Assembly (NCBI RefSeq): GCF_004345645.1 | Contig: NZ_SLWS01000011.1 | Location: 62,001 to 126,000, forward strand | From: Actinocrispum wychmicini | Lineage (GTDB): Bacteria; Actinomycetota; Actinomycetes; Mycobacteriales; Pseudonocardiaceae | Direction of reading: 5' to 3' | Length of the DNA stretch: 64,000 nucleotides | Part shown: piece after piece, positions 17,281-26,223 of the stretch | How positions within the stretch are numbered: position 1 is the first letter of the stretch | Layout: each line of letters begins with the position of its first letter | Program-made: the position numbers and the translations under genes | Notes under the pieces: generated by a model | The model's database searches: none | Seen by the model: the letters and a program-made list of their open reading frames with translations, nothing else | What the model was told of the DNA's origin: nothing

Positions 17281-17843
17281 GCGACGACGATCTGGTCCGG
17301 CGGTTCGAGCGGGGCCGCCGCCGCGGCCGTGACCCGGTCAACACCGGGGTGGACGGCATGGCGGTGACGACCACCGACTCGGTCTGGCTCGCCGACTTCT
17401 GCGAGGAGTGCGGTCACACGTTCCGGCAGGGCGACCCGGTCTTCGTCCAGTACGGCCCGCCCCTGGTGATACGCCACCACAGCACGGCGTTGCCGTGCTC
17501 GCACGCGGTGCAGAGCGACGGCGAAGCCGCTGACGACGCCCGCGCCCAGGTCTTCCACGAGGCGCTCGACCAGGCCAACCCGTCACCGACCGGGACCCAC
17601 GCCGAACGCCTGCAGCCCGGCCACGAGTTGCTGGTGGATGTCCGGCCACGGCTGCACTGCGCGTTCTGCAGCAAGACCTTCCGGCCGTACGAGCTGGCCG
17701 TGTTCTGCCCGTGCAGCCCGGAGGACCCGAAGTGCCGGCTCGGTGTGCACCGCGATCCGGGCCGGGGCAACGACTGTTACGACGCCTGGATCGCCAACGG
17801 ACCGTTGTCGCGCTGCCCGACCAGCTTCCAGAAGGTGCGGTGA
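17277..17843 (+). CDS. Cys/His-rich zinc-binding protein, possible E3-like component
   Basis: 188 aa. It has several metal-ligand sets: CEECGHTF, HHSTALPCSH, CAFCSKTF, then FCPCSPEDPKC with a nearby His and a final Cys. The spacing suggests two zinc ribbons or a RING/treble-clef-like unit. Its ATG overlaps the stop of the EAD1-CHAT gene, and the E1 gene follows 3 nt after its own stop. Lying between a protease effector and E1/E2/JAB genes, it may recruit substrate or act as an E3-like factor. That is inference from context; no RING consensus can be claimed. Confidence 0.5.
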   Translation: MSDDDLVRRFERGRRRGRDPVNTGVDGMAVTTTDSVWLADFCEECGHTFRQGDPVFVQYGPPLVIRHHSTALPCSHAVQSDGEAADDARAQVFHEALDQANPSPTGTHAERLQPGHELLVDVRPRLHCAFCSKTFRPYELAVFCPCSPEDPKCRLGVHRDPGRGNDCYDAWIANGPLSRCPTSFQKVR

Positions 17844-17846
17844 CGG

Positions 17847-18830
17847 GTGACCGAACGGTACGACAGGCACACCCTGATCCCCGACTGGAGCCAGCAGGCG
17901 TTGACCGACGCGTCCGCCGTGATCATCGGGGTCGGCGCGGTCGGCTCCGAGGTCGCGCGCCTGCTCGCCCAGGCCGGGGTGGGCCGGCTGCTGGTGTGCG
18001 ACCCGGACTCGGTGGCGGAGTCGAACCTCAGCCGTGGCACCGGTTACGGCCCCGACGACGTCGGCCGGCCGAAGGCCACGGTGGTGGCGGACGCGTTGCA
18101 GGCCCGCGAGCCGAAGCTGGCGGTGACCGCTCGGGTCGCGGACTTCCGGCACGGGGTCGGGCTCGCCGAACTGCGGTCCGCGGATCTGGTGCTGAGCTGC
18201 CTGGACAGTGTCACCGACCGGATCGCGTTGGCCAGCAGGTGCAATCTCGTCGAGGCCGGCATGCTGGACGCCGGCACGCATCCGTGGGGCGGTGAGGTCC
18301 GCTACCACCCGACCGGCGGCACGTGTTTCGCCTGCGGAGTCCCGGCGGGCGAACGCGCCCTGTCCGCGTGGCATGTGGCGTGCGCCGATCCGCCCCGGCT
18401 GGCCGGCGCGTCCGCCCCGGTGTCCGCGCTGACCGCGGCGTGGCAGGCGACCCTGGCCGTCCGGATCCTGTTCGGCCTGCCGGTCGACGCCGGCGCGGTC
18501 CGGCTGGATCCGTTGACCGGCGAGAGCCGCCCGGTCCTCCTGCGCCGTGATCCCGAATGCCCGTGCCACCGGCGGCTGGATCCCGACCGGATCACCCGCG
18601 CCGGCCTGGACACCGGCGCCACCGTCGCGGACGTGCTCGCCCTCGTCCGACCGGAGGAGCAGCCGCTGGTCTGGCAGTCGGTCGACCCGCTCGGCTCGAC
18701 CTCGCTGCGGGCCGCCAGTCCTAACGCGACACTCGCCGACCTCGGGGTGCCGCCTGGGGAGATCCTCCCGGTGGTCCGGCCACCGGCCGACGTCAGGTAC
18801 CTGGAACTCGAGAAAGAAGCGCTTGGCTGA
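17847..18830 (+). CDS. ThiF/E1-like adenylyltransferase of a ubiquitin-like system
   Basis: 327 aa. Rossmann ATP-binding motif GVGAVG (28-33), Asp52 after LLVCD, N60-L-S-R63 (adenylation Arg), Lys76 and D120 in SCLDS fit the ThiF/MoeB/E1 family. C160-x2-C163 and a later CPC pair fit the structural zinc site. A separate thioester Cys is not obvious. Expected reaction: adenylation of the C-terminus of a ubiquitin-like protein and transfer to the E2. GTG 17847 is 3 nt after the previous stop, and its TGA overlaps the next ATG (TGATG). Confidence 0.88.
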   Translation: MTERYDRHTLIPDWSQQALTDASAVIIGVGAVGSEVARLLAQAGVGRLLVCDPDSVAESNLSRGTGYGPDDVGRPKATVVADALQAREPKLAVTARVADFRHGVGLAELRSADLVLSCLDSVTDRIALASRCNLVEAGMLDAGTHPWGGEVRYHPTGGTCFACGVPAGERALSAWHVACADPPRLAGASAPVSALTAAWQATLAVRILFGLPVDAGAVRLDPLTGESRPVLLRRDPECPCHRRLDPDRITRAGLDTGATVADVLALVRPEEQPLVWQSVDPLGSTSLRAASPNATLADLGVPPGEILPVVRPPADVRYLELEKEALG

Positions 18831-20332
18831 TGAAGCATCCGGAAGTCGCCGAGCTGATGGCGAAGCTGTACTTCGACGAGACGACAGCGAAGGCGGTCCT
18901 GATCCGGGCCGGCTACCCGCCGCACGTGCTGCCGCCGTTCGGGGACGCGAGCTCGTTCTGGACGTCGGTCATCCAGCAGATGGAGTTGGGGCTCGGCCCG
19001 GCCGACACGCTGCCGCAGCTGATCGCCCAGACCGCCGGCACGTTCCAGGGCAACCTCGAGATGCAGGCCATGCACGCGAAGTGGACCGGGACCGAGCCGC
19101 CCGCGACCGCGGCGCCGGTGGGGGTGTCCCCGGACGGGCCGTGCCACACGCTGACGCTGGTCGGCGCCGACCTGCCGGACGAGTTCCTGCAGGTGATCCG
19201 GGACCAGTTGGGCTCCGAGACGGCCGAACTGCTGTACGTGTCCAAACAGCAGTGTTCGGTGGAGATCCCGGATCCGGGCAGCGGCGCGGGCAAGCTGCAG
19301 CAGCAGATCCAGGAGATGGTCGAGACGTTCACGGCCGGCTCGAAGATCAAGGTGAGCTACGCGAAGTACAAGTTCCGGCCGTACCTCTACAGCCAGCTCA
19401 CCGTGTTCGGCCCGGACACCACGCCGTACCTGCTGCAGTCGGTGCCGGCGACCACGACCCCCGAGGACATCGCCGCGGCGATCGTGGCGCAGACGCGGGC
19501 GACGAACGAACGGTCGGGCGGTCCGATCAGCACGGTGATCGACGCGGTGACCGACGAGGGGCCGGAGCGGTTGGACCCGGAGAAGACGTTGCACGAGAAC
19601 AACGTCAAGGACAAGGACAAGATGCACGTCGGCATCAAGGCGGTGGCCGGGAACATCTCGCCCGAGCTGCGGCTGGAGGCGCAGATGCGGATGCGCGCGC
19701 AGATCCGCCGGTTCGCGCTGGGCCACCCGGCGTTCGAGATCGTCGAGTACGACAACGAGGACCTGCCGGACCGGATCACGTTCGAGCTCGAGGGGCCGGG
19801 CCTGGCGCCGCCGGAGAACCTCACCGACTTCCTGGCCGGCTCCGAGAACATCAGCATCCAGGACTACCGGGCGTTGAACTGGGCGGAGCTGCGGCCGGTG
19901 GAGATCAACTTCCACCGCTTCACCATGCACCTGCGGGAGATGTTCCCAGTTGTCGCGCCGTACGTGATCTGGCGGACGCCGGTGTTCCACCCGAACATCT
20001 GGCGGCTGCCGCAGCCGGGGGTGTACCCGGGCACGGTCTGCCTCGGCCCGCTGATGGACGGCTACCGGCCCGATCTCGACTTCGGGTGGCTCTGCCAGCT
20101 GCTGATCGACATCGGCACGTACCGCAACTACGACGTGGTGGACGCGCCCACGTACCCGGACCCGCCGGCCGCGCTGTGGGCCCGGACCGAGCCCGGCCAG
20201 GAGCTGATCCAGTCGATCGGCGGGCCGCCGATGCGCCAGACCACCCAACGGGAGGACGAGAAGCCGATCGCGCCGGCGTTGTGGCTGAGCCCGTTGGCCG
20301 AGCACATGGCGCGGGGCAACCATGGAAGTTGA
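18830..20332 (+). CDS. EAD1 - ubiquitin-like - E2 (UBC fold) fusion
   Basis: 500 aa. Residues 1-85 form an EAD1 (MKHPEVAELMAKLYFDETTA onward). About 175-275 contain a YukD-like ubiquitin fold (QLTVFGPD..., then LDPEKTLHENNVKDKDKMHV). About 285-460 form an E2: TPVFHPNI (His387-Pro-Asn), then catalytic Cys404 in GTVCLG, the classical HPN-to-Cys spacing. The internal Ubl is followed directly by more sequence and has no free Gly-Gly tail, so it is more likely a binding module than the conjugated modifier. Its start overlaps the E1 stop, and its end overlaps the JAB gene by 11 nt. Confidence 0.82.
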   Translation: MKHPEVAELMAKLYFDETTAKAVLIRAGYPPHVLPPFGDASSFWTSVIQQMELGLGPADTLPQLIAQTAGTFQGNLEMQAMHAKWTGTEPPATAAPVGVSPDGPCHTLTLVGADLPDEFLQVIRDQLGSETAELLYVSKQQCSVEIPDPGSGAGKLQQQIQEMVETFTAGSKIKVSYAKYKFRPYLYSQLTVFGPDTTPYLLQSVPATTTPEDIAAAIVAQTRATNERSGGPISTVIDAVTDEGPERLDPEKTLHENNVKDKDKMHVGIKAVAGNISPELRLEAQMRMRAQIRRFALGHPAFEIVEYDNEDLPDRITFELEGPGLAPPENLTDFLAGSENISIQDYRALNWAELRPVEINFHRFTMHLREMFPVVAPYVIWRTPVFHPNIWRLPQPGVYPGTVCLGPLMDGYRPDLDFGWLCQLLIDIGTYRNYDVVDAPTYPDPPAALWARTEPGQELIQSIGGPPMRQTTQREDEKPIAPALWLSPLAEHMARGNHGS

Positions 20333-21386
20333 CCTGGAGGTCTTCCGCGCCAGGGACAAGGAGCCGTACTGCCGGTACGACTTCGCCTCGGTGCTGCGCC
20401 GGGCCGCGCTGCGGACGTTCGGCGATATGGCCAGGCGGGGCAAGATCGAACTGACCCTGGAGGAGGCCGAGGCGGGCGGGACGCATCCGGGTCCGCCCGA
20501 GGTGCGCAACCTGGTGGCCCGGGACGGGAACTGTGTGCTGCGGCTGATCCAGGACGGGAAGACCGCGCAGGAGGTGCGGCTGCCGACCGTGGACCTGGTG
20601 GGCCCGGTGCTGGCCGACGAGCTGCGCCAGGTGCGGCCGGGCGAGCGGCACTGGTCGTTCCGGTTGCGGCAGCGGCGGGTGACCGCGCTCATCGTGCTGG
20701 GCGACAAGATCGCCGAGCAGCTCACCCGGCTCAGCGGCCGGCCCGAGCCGGTGATCGAGGGGTCGATGGACGTGGATCCCCGCAAGGACAGGCACCAGCC
20801 GTTCGAGGTCACCCAGATCGAGGACCAGGACGAACAGCTGGTCCAGCCGGCGGACCTGGGCCTTGACCCGGATCAGCTGGACCGGGTGAACGTGCTGATG
20901 CCGGCCAAGATCCACCAGCAGCTGCTCAAGGACATGCCGTTGGCGACCACCATGGAGGAAGGCGGTTTCCTGCTCGGCCGGGTGGCCAAGGCGGACGAGC
21001 GGACGCACCTGGTGGAGATCACCCATGTGACACCGGCCCACCGGTCCGGCGCGGGGATGATCCACTTCACGTTCACCGGCGAGTCCTTCCTGGCCGTGCA
21101 CCGGCTGATCGAGGAGCGCGGCCAGGCCGAGAAACTGGTCGGCTGGTACCACACGCACCTGCTCGGGGTGGGCATCGACATGGGGTTGTCCTCCATCGAC
21201 GAGGACCTGCACCTGGCGACGTTCCAACGGCCGTGGCAGGTGGCGGCGTTGATCAACATCCGAAAGCGGGACCGGCTGCTGCGGTTCTTCGGCCGGGGCG
21301 ACAAGGACCTCCAGGAGTACGACCTGTGGATCTCCGATGACAGCGGCGGATACCGCCCGGCACATCCTGAGCTGGGCGGCGAGTGA
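20322..21386 (+). CDS. JAB/MPN+ (JAMM) metallopeptidase, deubiquitinase-like
   Basis: 354 aa. The C-terminal half has a complete JAMM site: Glu in MEEGGFLLGR, then His277-x-His279-x10-Ser290-x2-Asp293 (YHTHLLGVGIDMGLSSID). It should be an active Zn peptidase that trims or removes a ubiquitin-like tag. The N-terminal about 200 residues are unrecognised, mixed alpha/beta, and may hold a second ubiquitin-like or substrate domain. The ATG lies inside the end of the E2 gene, so synthesis is coupled. E1, E2 and JAB in consecutive genes are diagnostic of a bacterial ubiquitin-like conjugation module. Confidence 0.88.
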   Translation: MEVDLEVFRARDKEPYCRYDFASVLRRAALRTFGDMARRGKIELTLEEAEAGGTHPGPPEVRNLVARDGNCVLRLIQDGKTAQEVRLPTVDLVGPVLADELRQVRPGERHWSFRLRQRRVTALIVLGDKIAEQLTRLSGRPEPVIEGSMDVDPRKDRHQPFEVTQIEDQDEQLVQPADLGLDPDQLDRVNVLMPAKIHQQLLKDMPLATTMEEGGFLLGRVAKADERTHLVEITHVTPAHRSGAGMIHFTFTGESFLAVHRLIEERGQAEKLVGWYHTHLLGVGIDMGLSSIDEDLHLATFQRPWQVAALINIRKRDRLLRFFGRGDKDLQEYDLWISDDSGGYRPAHPELGGE

Positions 21387-21387
21387 C

Positions 21388-22164
21388 ATGACCGACGCGA
21401 TGCCCGAAGGCGATCTGGCGGATGGCGAGGATCTGGCCGCCCCGGACGCCGAGTCGCTGCGGCTGGTCGGCCGGCTGGCCTCGGTCACCGCGGCCCGGCT
21501 GAGGCTGGAACCGCCTGTGCTGGGCGACAAGCGTCCGCCGAGTGCCGGCGCCGCAGTCGTGGCCGCTGCGGTCGGCGCGTTCCGGCATGAGCGTGCCCGA
21601 GCGCTGTTGGGCGTGCTGCGACCGCCGACGCGGGTCGCGGATCTCCTTGCGTTCCACGGAGTTGTCGCGCCCGCGGTCAAGCTGTTGCCGCATCTCGGTG
21701 ATCAGCTGCGGGACCTCTCGCCGTTGACCGGTGTGCTGGACCGGCCCGGTCCACGAACAACGGCCAGCTGTGAGAGCCTGCTCGACCGGTTACGCACGGA
21801 CCCGACGGCCCGAGCCATGATCGTGTTGCGGTTCGCCATGCCGTCGGACTCGCCGGAGCAGTCCCAGTGGCGCGGGGAGTGCCTCGCGTACACCCGGCAC
21901 GAGGACCCGGACTTCGTGGTCGACGTCTACGAGACCGCGCTCCTGCATTACGGGCGGGAGCACGAGATCCGCGCCCGGATCGCCTGGCGGCACGTGCTCG
22001 GCGCCGGCCCGGACGACCCCGCGCTGCCCACCGCGGCGTGGTGGCGGGCACTGGCCGAGCTGGAGGCCGCCGAACCGGACCTGATCCGCGGCCGGACCGC
22101 GCTGGAGCGGCGCCGGGTCGGCACCAACCTGTTCCGGCGCGTGCAGTCACGGGAAGCGGCATGA
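21388..22164 (+). CDS. uncharacterised fvm-operon protein
   Basis: 258 aa from ATG 21388, 1 nt after the JAB stop. An in-frame ATG at 21337 would overlap JAB and add 17 residues. The N-terminus is acidic (MPEGDLADGEDLAAPDAE). The remainder is helical, Ala/Leu/Arg-rich, without TM segments or a known catalytic motif. Its stop overlaps the AAA gene start (ATGA). It is probably a scaffold or adaptor for the AAA machine. I do not recognise the family. Confidence 0.65.
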   Translation: MTDAMPEGDLADGEDLAAPDAESLRLVGRLASVTAARLRLEPPVLGDKRPPSAGAAVVAAAVGAFRHERARALLGVLRPPTRVADLLAFHGVVAPAVKLLPHLGDQLRDLSPLTGVLDRPGPRTTASCESLLDRLRTDPTARAMIVLRFAMPSDSPEQSQWRGECLAYTRHEDPDFVVDVYETALLHYGREHEIRARIAWRHVLGAGPDDPALPTAAWWRALAELEAAEPDLIRGRTALERRRVGTNLFRRVQSREAA

Positions 22165-23996
22165 CTACTCGACTTGAGATCGTCTACCACGACGTCCAGC
22201 AGATCACCCACTACAGTGGACAGCCCGCGACCATGCCGTTCGGCACCGCGCTGGCCGAAGCCGGACTTGCCCTGACCACACCGTTGTCGGACGAGGTGGC
22301 GGCGCTGCCGATGAGCGCGGTGGACGTCGACCGGCTGGCGGCCGAGCACCTGCCGGAGGGCTCCCGGATCTACTTCGTGGACGGCACTTCTCAGGTCATC
22401 ACGCACGGATCAGCGGTGCCGGAGCCGGTCGCCGAGCCGGAGCGCCCGGAGTCGATCACCGAAGGGGACGCGACCCGGATCGCGTACGACATATACGTCC
22501 AGGACGCCGCGTCGTTCCTGCGGGCGGGCCTGTCTGTGCTCGTGTCGTGCGAGAAGATCGTCGTACCGCACCTGGCCGAGCACATCGTGGTGGCCGGCGG
22601 ACAGGAGGCGCGGCTGCTGGCCGTGCCCACGTCGCCGGAGGAACGGGCCGAGCCGCCGATCGACATGCGCCAGCAGGGGACCACGAGTCTTCGGCAGCGC
22701 CTGCTGGCGCAGCTGCGGGATCTGTTGCAGGACATCACCGCCGGGCAGGTCGTGGTGATCACCCAGCTCGACCTGCTCGGCGGCGGGTCGGACGCCGGGC
22801 TGGCCAACGAGACCCGGGACCTGGTCGATCTGTTGTACAGCACGGAGAACGCCGTCCTGCTGGGGTTCAGCGACCCGTCGTTGCAGCTGCCGGAGGTGCT
22901 GGCCGCGCGGTTCGCGGTCCGGATCGCGATCGAGGGCAGTCCGCGCGCGGTCCGGCACCCGCGGGACGGCAGCCGGCAGCCGATCGACCAGGCGCTGGTC
23001 ACCGTGGCCGAGGCGGAGCGGTTCGCCGGGATCGACAAGATCGACCTGTACAAGTACGTCGCGGGCCTCAACCCGGTGCGGCTGCGGCAGGCGATCAGGT
23101 ACGCCTACGAGGAGACCGAGGGCCGCGCCGACGTCACGGTGAAGGACCTACAGGACAACATCCGGAAGTTCAAGGCCCAGGCGTCGAGCAGTTTCGAGAT
23201 CCCGACGGTCAGCTTCGACGACATCGGCGGGTACCGGGACGTCAAGGACGAGATCCTGCGGGCGCTCGACGTGATGTCGTCGGCGCGGTCGCTGCCCGAG
23301 CAGTACCGGGAGCTGCGCGGCGAGCTGATCCCGCGCGGCTTCATCTTCCACGGCGAGCCGGGGACCGGGAAGACCTTGTTCGCCAAGGCGATCGCCAACC
23401 TGATGGAGGCCACCATCCAGGTGGTGTCCGGACCTGAGGTGACCAACAAGTACGTCGGCGAGAGCGAACGCAAGATCCGGGAGCTGTTCGCGGAGGCCAG
23501 ACGCAACGCGCCCGCGGTGATCGTGTTCGACGAGTTCGACTCGATCGCCGCCAGCCGCAGCTCGTCCGACGACGGCGGCAGCCGCGCCGGCAACGCGATG
23601 GTGGCGCAGATCCTGACCGAGATGGACGGGTTCCGGCCGGACGTGCAGATGCTCGTGATCGGCACCACCAACCGGCTGGAGATCATCGACCGGGCGTTGC
23701 TGCGGCCCAGCCGGTTCCAGAGCTTCCACATCGGACTGCCTGACCCGGAGGCGCGGCGCGGCATCATCCAGGTGCACGCCAGGCGGTTCGACATCGACGT
23801 GACCGGCCTGGTCGAGCCGCTGATCGACGCCACGGACAAGTGGAACGGCGACGAGATCCGCGCGCTGTTCCGGGACGCGTTCGTCGGCCGGTGGCGCCAG
23901 GGTGTCGCGGCGGACGCGGACCGGCTCGGCGAACTGGTCGGGCACTACCAGCGGGCCAGGCGAGGACAACGGCAAAGCAAGGCGGGACGCCAGTGA
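22161..23996 (+). CDS. FtsH-like AAA+ ATPase lacking the zinc peptidase domain
   Basis: 611 aa. The N-terminal about 340 residues are specific to this group (one part, LRQRLLAQLRDLLQDITAGQ, precedes a degenerate ATPase-like strand VVVITQLDLLGG). The AAA+ domain follows: Walker A GEPGTGKT (398-405), Walker B VIVFDEFD (Asp457, Glu458), sensor/SRH IGTTNRLEIIDRALLRPSRF. The chain stops after the lid, with no HExxH, so unlike true FtsH it is not a protease, and no TM helix is seen. It likely remodels tagged proteins for another effector. The ATG overlaps the previous stop; the MoxR gene overlaps its end as GTGA. Confidence 0.88.
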   Translation: MTTRLEIVYHDVQQITHYSGQPATMPFGTALAEAGLALTTPLSDEVAALPMSAVDVDRLAAEHLPEGSRIYFVDGTSQVITHGSAVPEPVAEPERPESITEGDATRIAYDIYVQDAASFLRAGLSVLVSCEKIVVPHLAEHIVVAGGQEARLLAVPTSPEERAEPPIDMRQQGTTSLRQRLLAQLRDLLQDITAGQVVVITQLDLLGGGSDAGLANETRDLVDLLYSTENAVLLGFSDPSLQLPEVLAARFAVRIAIEGSPRAVRHPRDGSRQPIDQALVTVAEAERFAGIDKIDLYKYVAGLNPVRLRQAIRYAYEETEGRADVTVKDLQDNIRKFKAQASSSFEIPTVSFDDIGGYRDVKDEILRALDVMSSARSLPEQYRELRGELIPRGFIFHGEPGTGKTLFAKAIANLMEATIQVVSGPEVTNKYVGESERKIRELFAEARRNAPAVIVFDEFDSIAASRSSSDDGGSRAGNAMVAQILTEMDGFRPDVQMLVIGTTNRLEIIDRALLRPSRFQSFHIGLPDPEARRGIIQVHARRFDIDVTGLVEPLIDATDKWNGDEIRALFRDAFVGRWRQGVAADADRLGELVGHYQRARRGQRQSKAGRQ

Positions 23997-25144
23997 AGCC
24001 CAGTGATCGTCAGCTGCGAACCATCCGTGGCCTGCAGACCGTCCGGCGTGACCTGGACGCGCGGTTCGTCGGCCGGGCACAGGCGGTGGCGCTGCTCGTC
24101 CTCGCCGTGGTGGCGCGCGAGCACGTGCTGCTGATCGGGCCGCCGGGCACCGCCAAGACCGAGTTGATCACCCGGTTCGCCGGCCTGATCCAGGCCCGCC
24201 GGTTCAGCTACCTGCTGACCCGGTTCACCGAGCCGTCGGAGATCTTCGGGCCGCTGGACTTCGAGCTGTTCCAGGCGGGCAGCTACCGGGTGAAGACCGA
24301 GGACATGCTGCCGTCGGCCGAGGTGGTGTTCCTGGACGAGGTGTTCCAGGGCAGCGGCGCCATCCTGAACACGTTGCTGTCGTTGATCAACGAACGGCGG
24401 TTCCACAACGGCTCGCAGACCGAGCGCACGCCGTTGATCAGCGTGTTCGGTGCGTCGAGCGAACTGCCGGACGATCCTGGGCTGCAGGCGTTCAGCGACC
24501 GGTTCCTGTTGCGGCTGGAGGTGGAGTCGGTCGCGTCCGCCCAGCTGGCCGACCTGCTGACCCGTGGCTGGGAGCACGAACGGGCGCGCGTGCCGCCTGG
24601 CGGTGAGCCGCCTGTGCTGCTGATGGAGGACCTGCGGGCGTTGTCCGACAGCGTCCGGGAGGTGGACATCGATCCGGTCCGCGGGATCCTGGCCGACCTG
24701 GTCGGCGAACTGCTCGCCCAGGGGGTGACGCTGTCGGACCGCCGGATCGTGCGGGCACAGAAGCTGGTCGCGGCCGCCGCCCTGCTGCGTGAGGACGGCA
24801 CGGCCCGGCCCCGGGACCTGTGGCCGATCGCGCATCTGTGGACCGTGCAGTCGGACGCGCCCCTGGTCCGGGACACGGTCAACGAGCGGGTGACGGCCGA
24901 CGGCGGTGAGCCGCTGGCGCCTGGCCGCAGCCCGGAGCATCTGGTGGCACTGGCCGAACGCGAGGCCAGGCGAGTGCTCGACCGGCAGGGGATGGTCCCA
25001 CGCGGCACGGTCGTCGCGGCCATCCGCGCGGTCAACGAACTGCTGACCGAGGCACGGACCCATCACCCGGCCGTGCACACCGCGCACAAGCTCATCCGTG
25101 AGTGGCGGGACCGGGTCTCCATGCTGCTCGACCAACACTCCTGA
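23993..25144 (+). CDS. MoxR-family AAA+ ATPase
   Basis: 383 aa. Walker A GPPGTAKT (49-56), Walker B VVFLDEVF (Asp115, Glu116) and the MoxR/RavA segment LLTRFTEPSEIFGPLD are clear, and the helical lid domain fills the C-terminus. MoxR proteins act with vWA-domain partners as chaperone-like switches; the vWA protein of this operon is the last gene (28423-31449). The GTG start is chosen because it overlaps the AAA gene stop (GTGA) with GGCGGGA upstream. The 12-nt gap to the next gene holds a strong ribosome site. Confidence 0.9.
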   Translation: MKPSDRQLRTIRGLQTVRRDLDARFVGRAQAVALLVLAVVAREHVLLIGPPGTAKTELITRFAGLIQARRFSYLLTRFTEPSEIFGPLDFELFQAGSYRVKTEDMLPSAEVVFLDEVFQGSGAILNTLLSLINERRFHNGSQTERTPLISVFGASSELPDDPGLQAFSDRFLLRLEVESVASAQLADLLTRGWEHERARVPPGGEPPVLLMEDLRALSDSVREVDIDPVRGILADLVGELLAQGVTLSDRRIVRAQKLVAAAALLREDGTARPRDLWPIAHLWTVQSDAPLVRDTVNERVTADGGEPLAPGRSPEHLVALAEREARRVLDRQGMVPRGTVVAAIRAVNELLTEARTHHPAVHTAHKLIREWRDRVSMLLDQHS

Positions 25145-25156
25145 AAGGAGGAGTCC

Positions 25157-25948
25157 ATGTGCAACCCCAGAAGGGTGCGGGTCCAGGCCACCCGCAAGAT
25201 CGCCGAGGCGTGGCGGACGGAGATCAAGCAGGCCGCGACGGCCCGTGGTGACGTCAGCTCCGAGGCGCGGATGACCCAGTTGATCAGCGACTACCTGCCG
25301 GAGCCGGCGCGCCGGGCGTTCGAGCAGGCCATGCGGTCGTCGCCGGACTGGGAGCTGACCGACGGCGAGTACCGCCGGGAGGTCCCGGGCGGTCACGTGG
25401 CGTACCGGCCGGACACCGGCGAGCTGGAGATCGTGGTGCGGCTGAGCGTCGCGATCGAGGCGGTCGGCACGGCGAAGCTGGTCGCCGAAGGCGAGGTGGT
25501 CGACGAGGTCACCGCCGAGGGAATCGGCACGTACTACGCCGACGGCTTCGGCGGTATCACCGAGGAACACGCGAAGCGGCAGGCGGAGAAGGCGGCCGAC
25601 GCCAAGCTGACCGAGCTGGCCGAGCAGCGCACCGCGAGCTTGAAGCAGAAAGCCGAGGACAAGGCCAAACACGAGCTGAAGAAACGTCAGCGCGAGGCGA
25701 CCGAGCAGGCCAAACTGTCCGCCGAGCACAAGCTGACGACGCAGGCCCAGGAGCTGCAGACCGGCCTGGACGTGCGCGCCGGCGAGCAGTTGGAGCAGGT
25801 CCAGGCGGAGACGTTGAAGGGCATCTTCCAGCTGGTGGCGGCCGGCTACTCGGCGGCGTTGCAGGAGTACGCGGCCCAGTACGGCCAGAACCTGCAGGTC
25901 AGCGAGGAAGACGGCGTCATCGCGATCGAGTTCGAACTGGAGCGGTGA
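25157..25948 (+). CDS. uncharacterised fvm-operon protein with charged coiled coil
   Basis: 263 aa. Preceded by AAAGGAGGAG 3 nt before the ATG, the strongest ribosome site in the operon, implying high expression relative to MoxR. Residues about 1-130 are alpha/beta with the strands EIVVRLSVAIEAVG and KLVAEGEVVDEV. About 135-210 form a Lys/Glu/Ala-rich coiled coil. The C-terminus ends in strands (DGVIAIEFELER). No catalytic motif or TM segment is visible. By position between MoxR and vWA genes it corresponds to one of the nameless X components of FtsH-vWA-MoxR ternary systems. Confidence 0.65.
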   Translation: MCNPRRVRVQATRKIAEAWRTEIKQAATARGDVSSEARMTQLISDYLPEPARRAFEQAMRSSPDWELTDGEYRREVPGGHVAYRPDTGELEIVVRLSVAIEAVGTAKLVAEGEVVDEVTAEGIGTYYADGFGGITEEHAKRQAEKAADAKLTELAEQRTASLKQKAEDKAKHELKKRQREATEQAKLSAEHKLTTQAQELQTGLDVRAGEQLEQVQAETLKGIFQLVAAGYSAALQEYAAQYGQNLQVSEEDGVIAIEFELER

Positions 25949-25950
25949 CC

Positions 25951-26223
25951 ATGCGCGTCAAAGTGAGGTTCCGGGTGAACGCCGAGACCGGTGAAGTGGA
26001 GCAGTTCCTGATCGAGGACATCAGTACCGCGGTGGAGCCGGAGCACGACAAGGTGCACGACCGGATCGCCCACGAGGTCGGCAAAGTGGTGGAACGACGG
26101 CCCGCACCCGAGCAGGTGACCGACGCCCTGGCCGGGGACACGCCGCCGCTCGTCTATCAGCCGGGTGACCTGCTGCCATCGGCTGGGGACCAGCACCGGG
26201 AGCGGGAGAAAGCCAACGAATGA
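25951..26223 (+). CDS. small fvm-operon protein
   Basis: 90 aa from ATG 25951, preceded by GGAG at 8 nt. GTG 25945, overlapping the previous stop as GTGA, is the alternative. The N-terminal half has two strands (MRVKVRFRVNAETGEVEQF, then LIEDIS) and a helix (VHDRIAHEVGKVVERRP). The C-terminal 30 residues are Pro/Gly/polar and probably disordered. It may be a small beta-grasp-like or adaptor protein, but it has no Gly-Gly end. The stop overlaps the next ATG. Confidence 0.6.
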   Translation: MRVKVRFRVNAETGEVEQFLIEDISTAVEPEHDKVHDRIAHEVGKVVERRPAPEQVTDALAGDTPPLVYQPGDLLPSAGDQHREREKANE

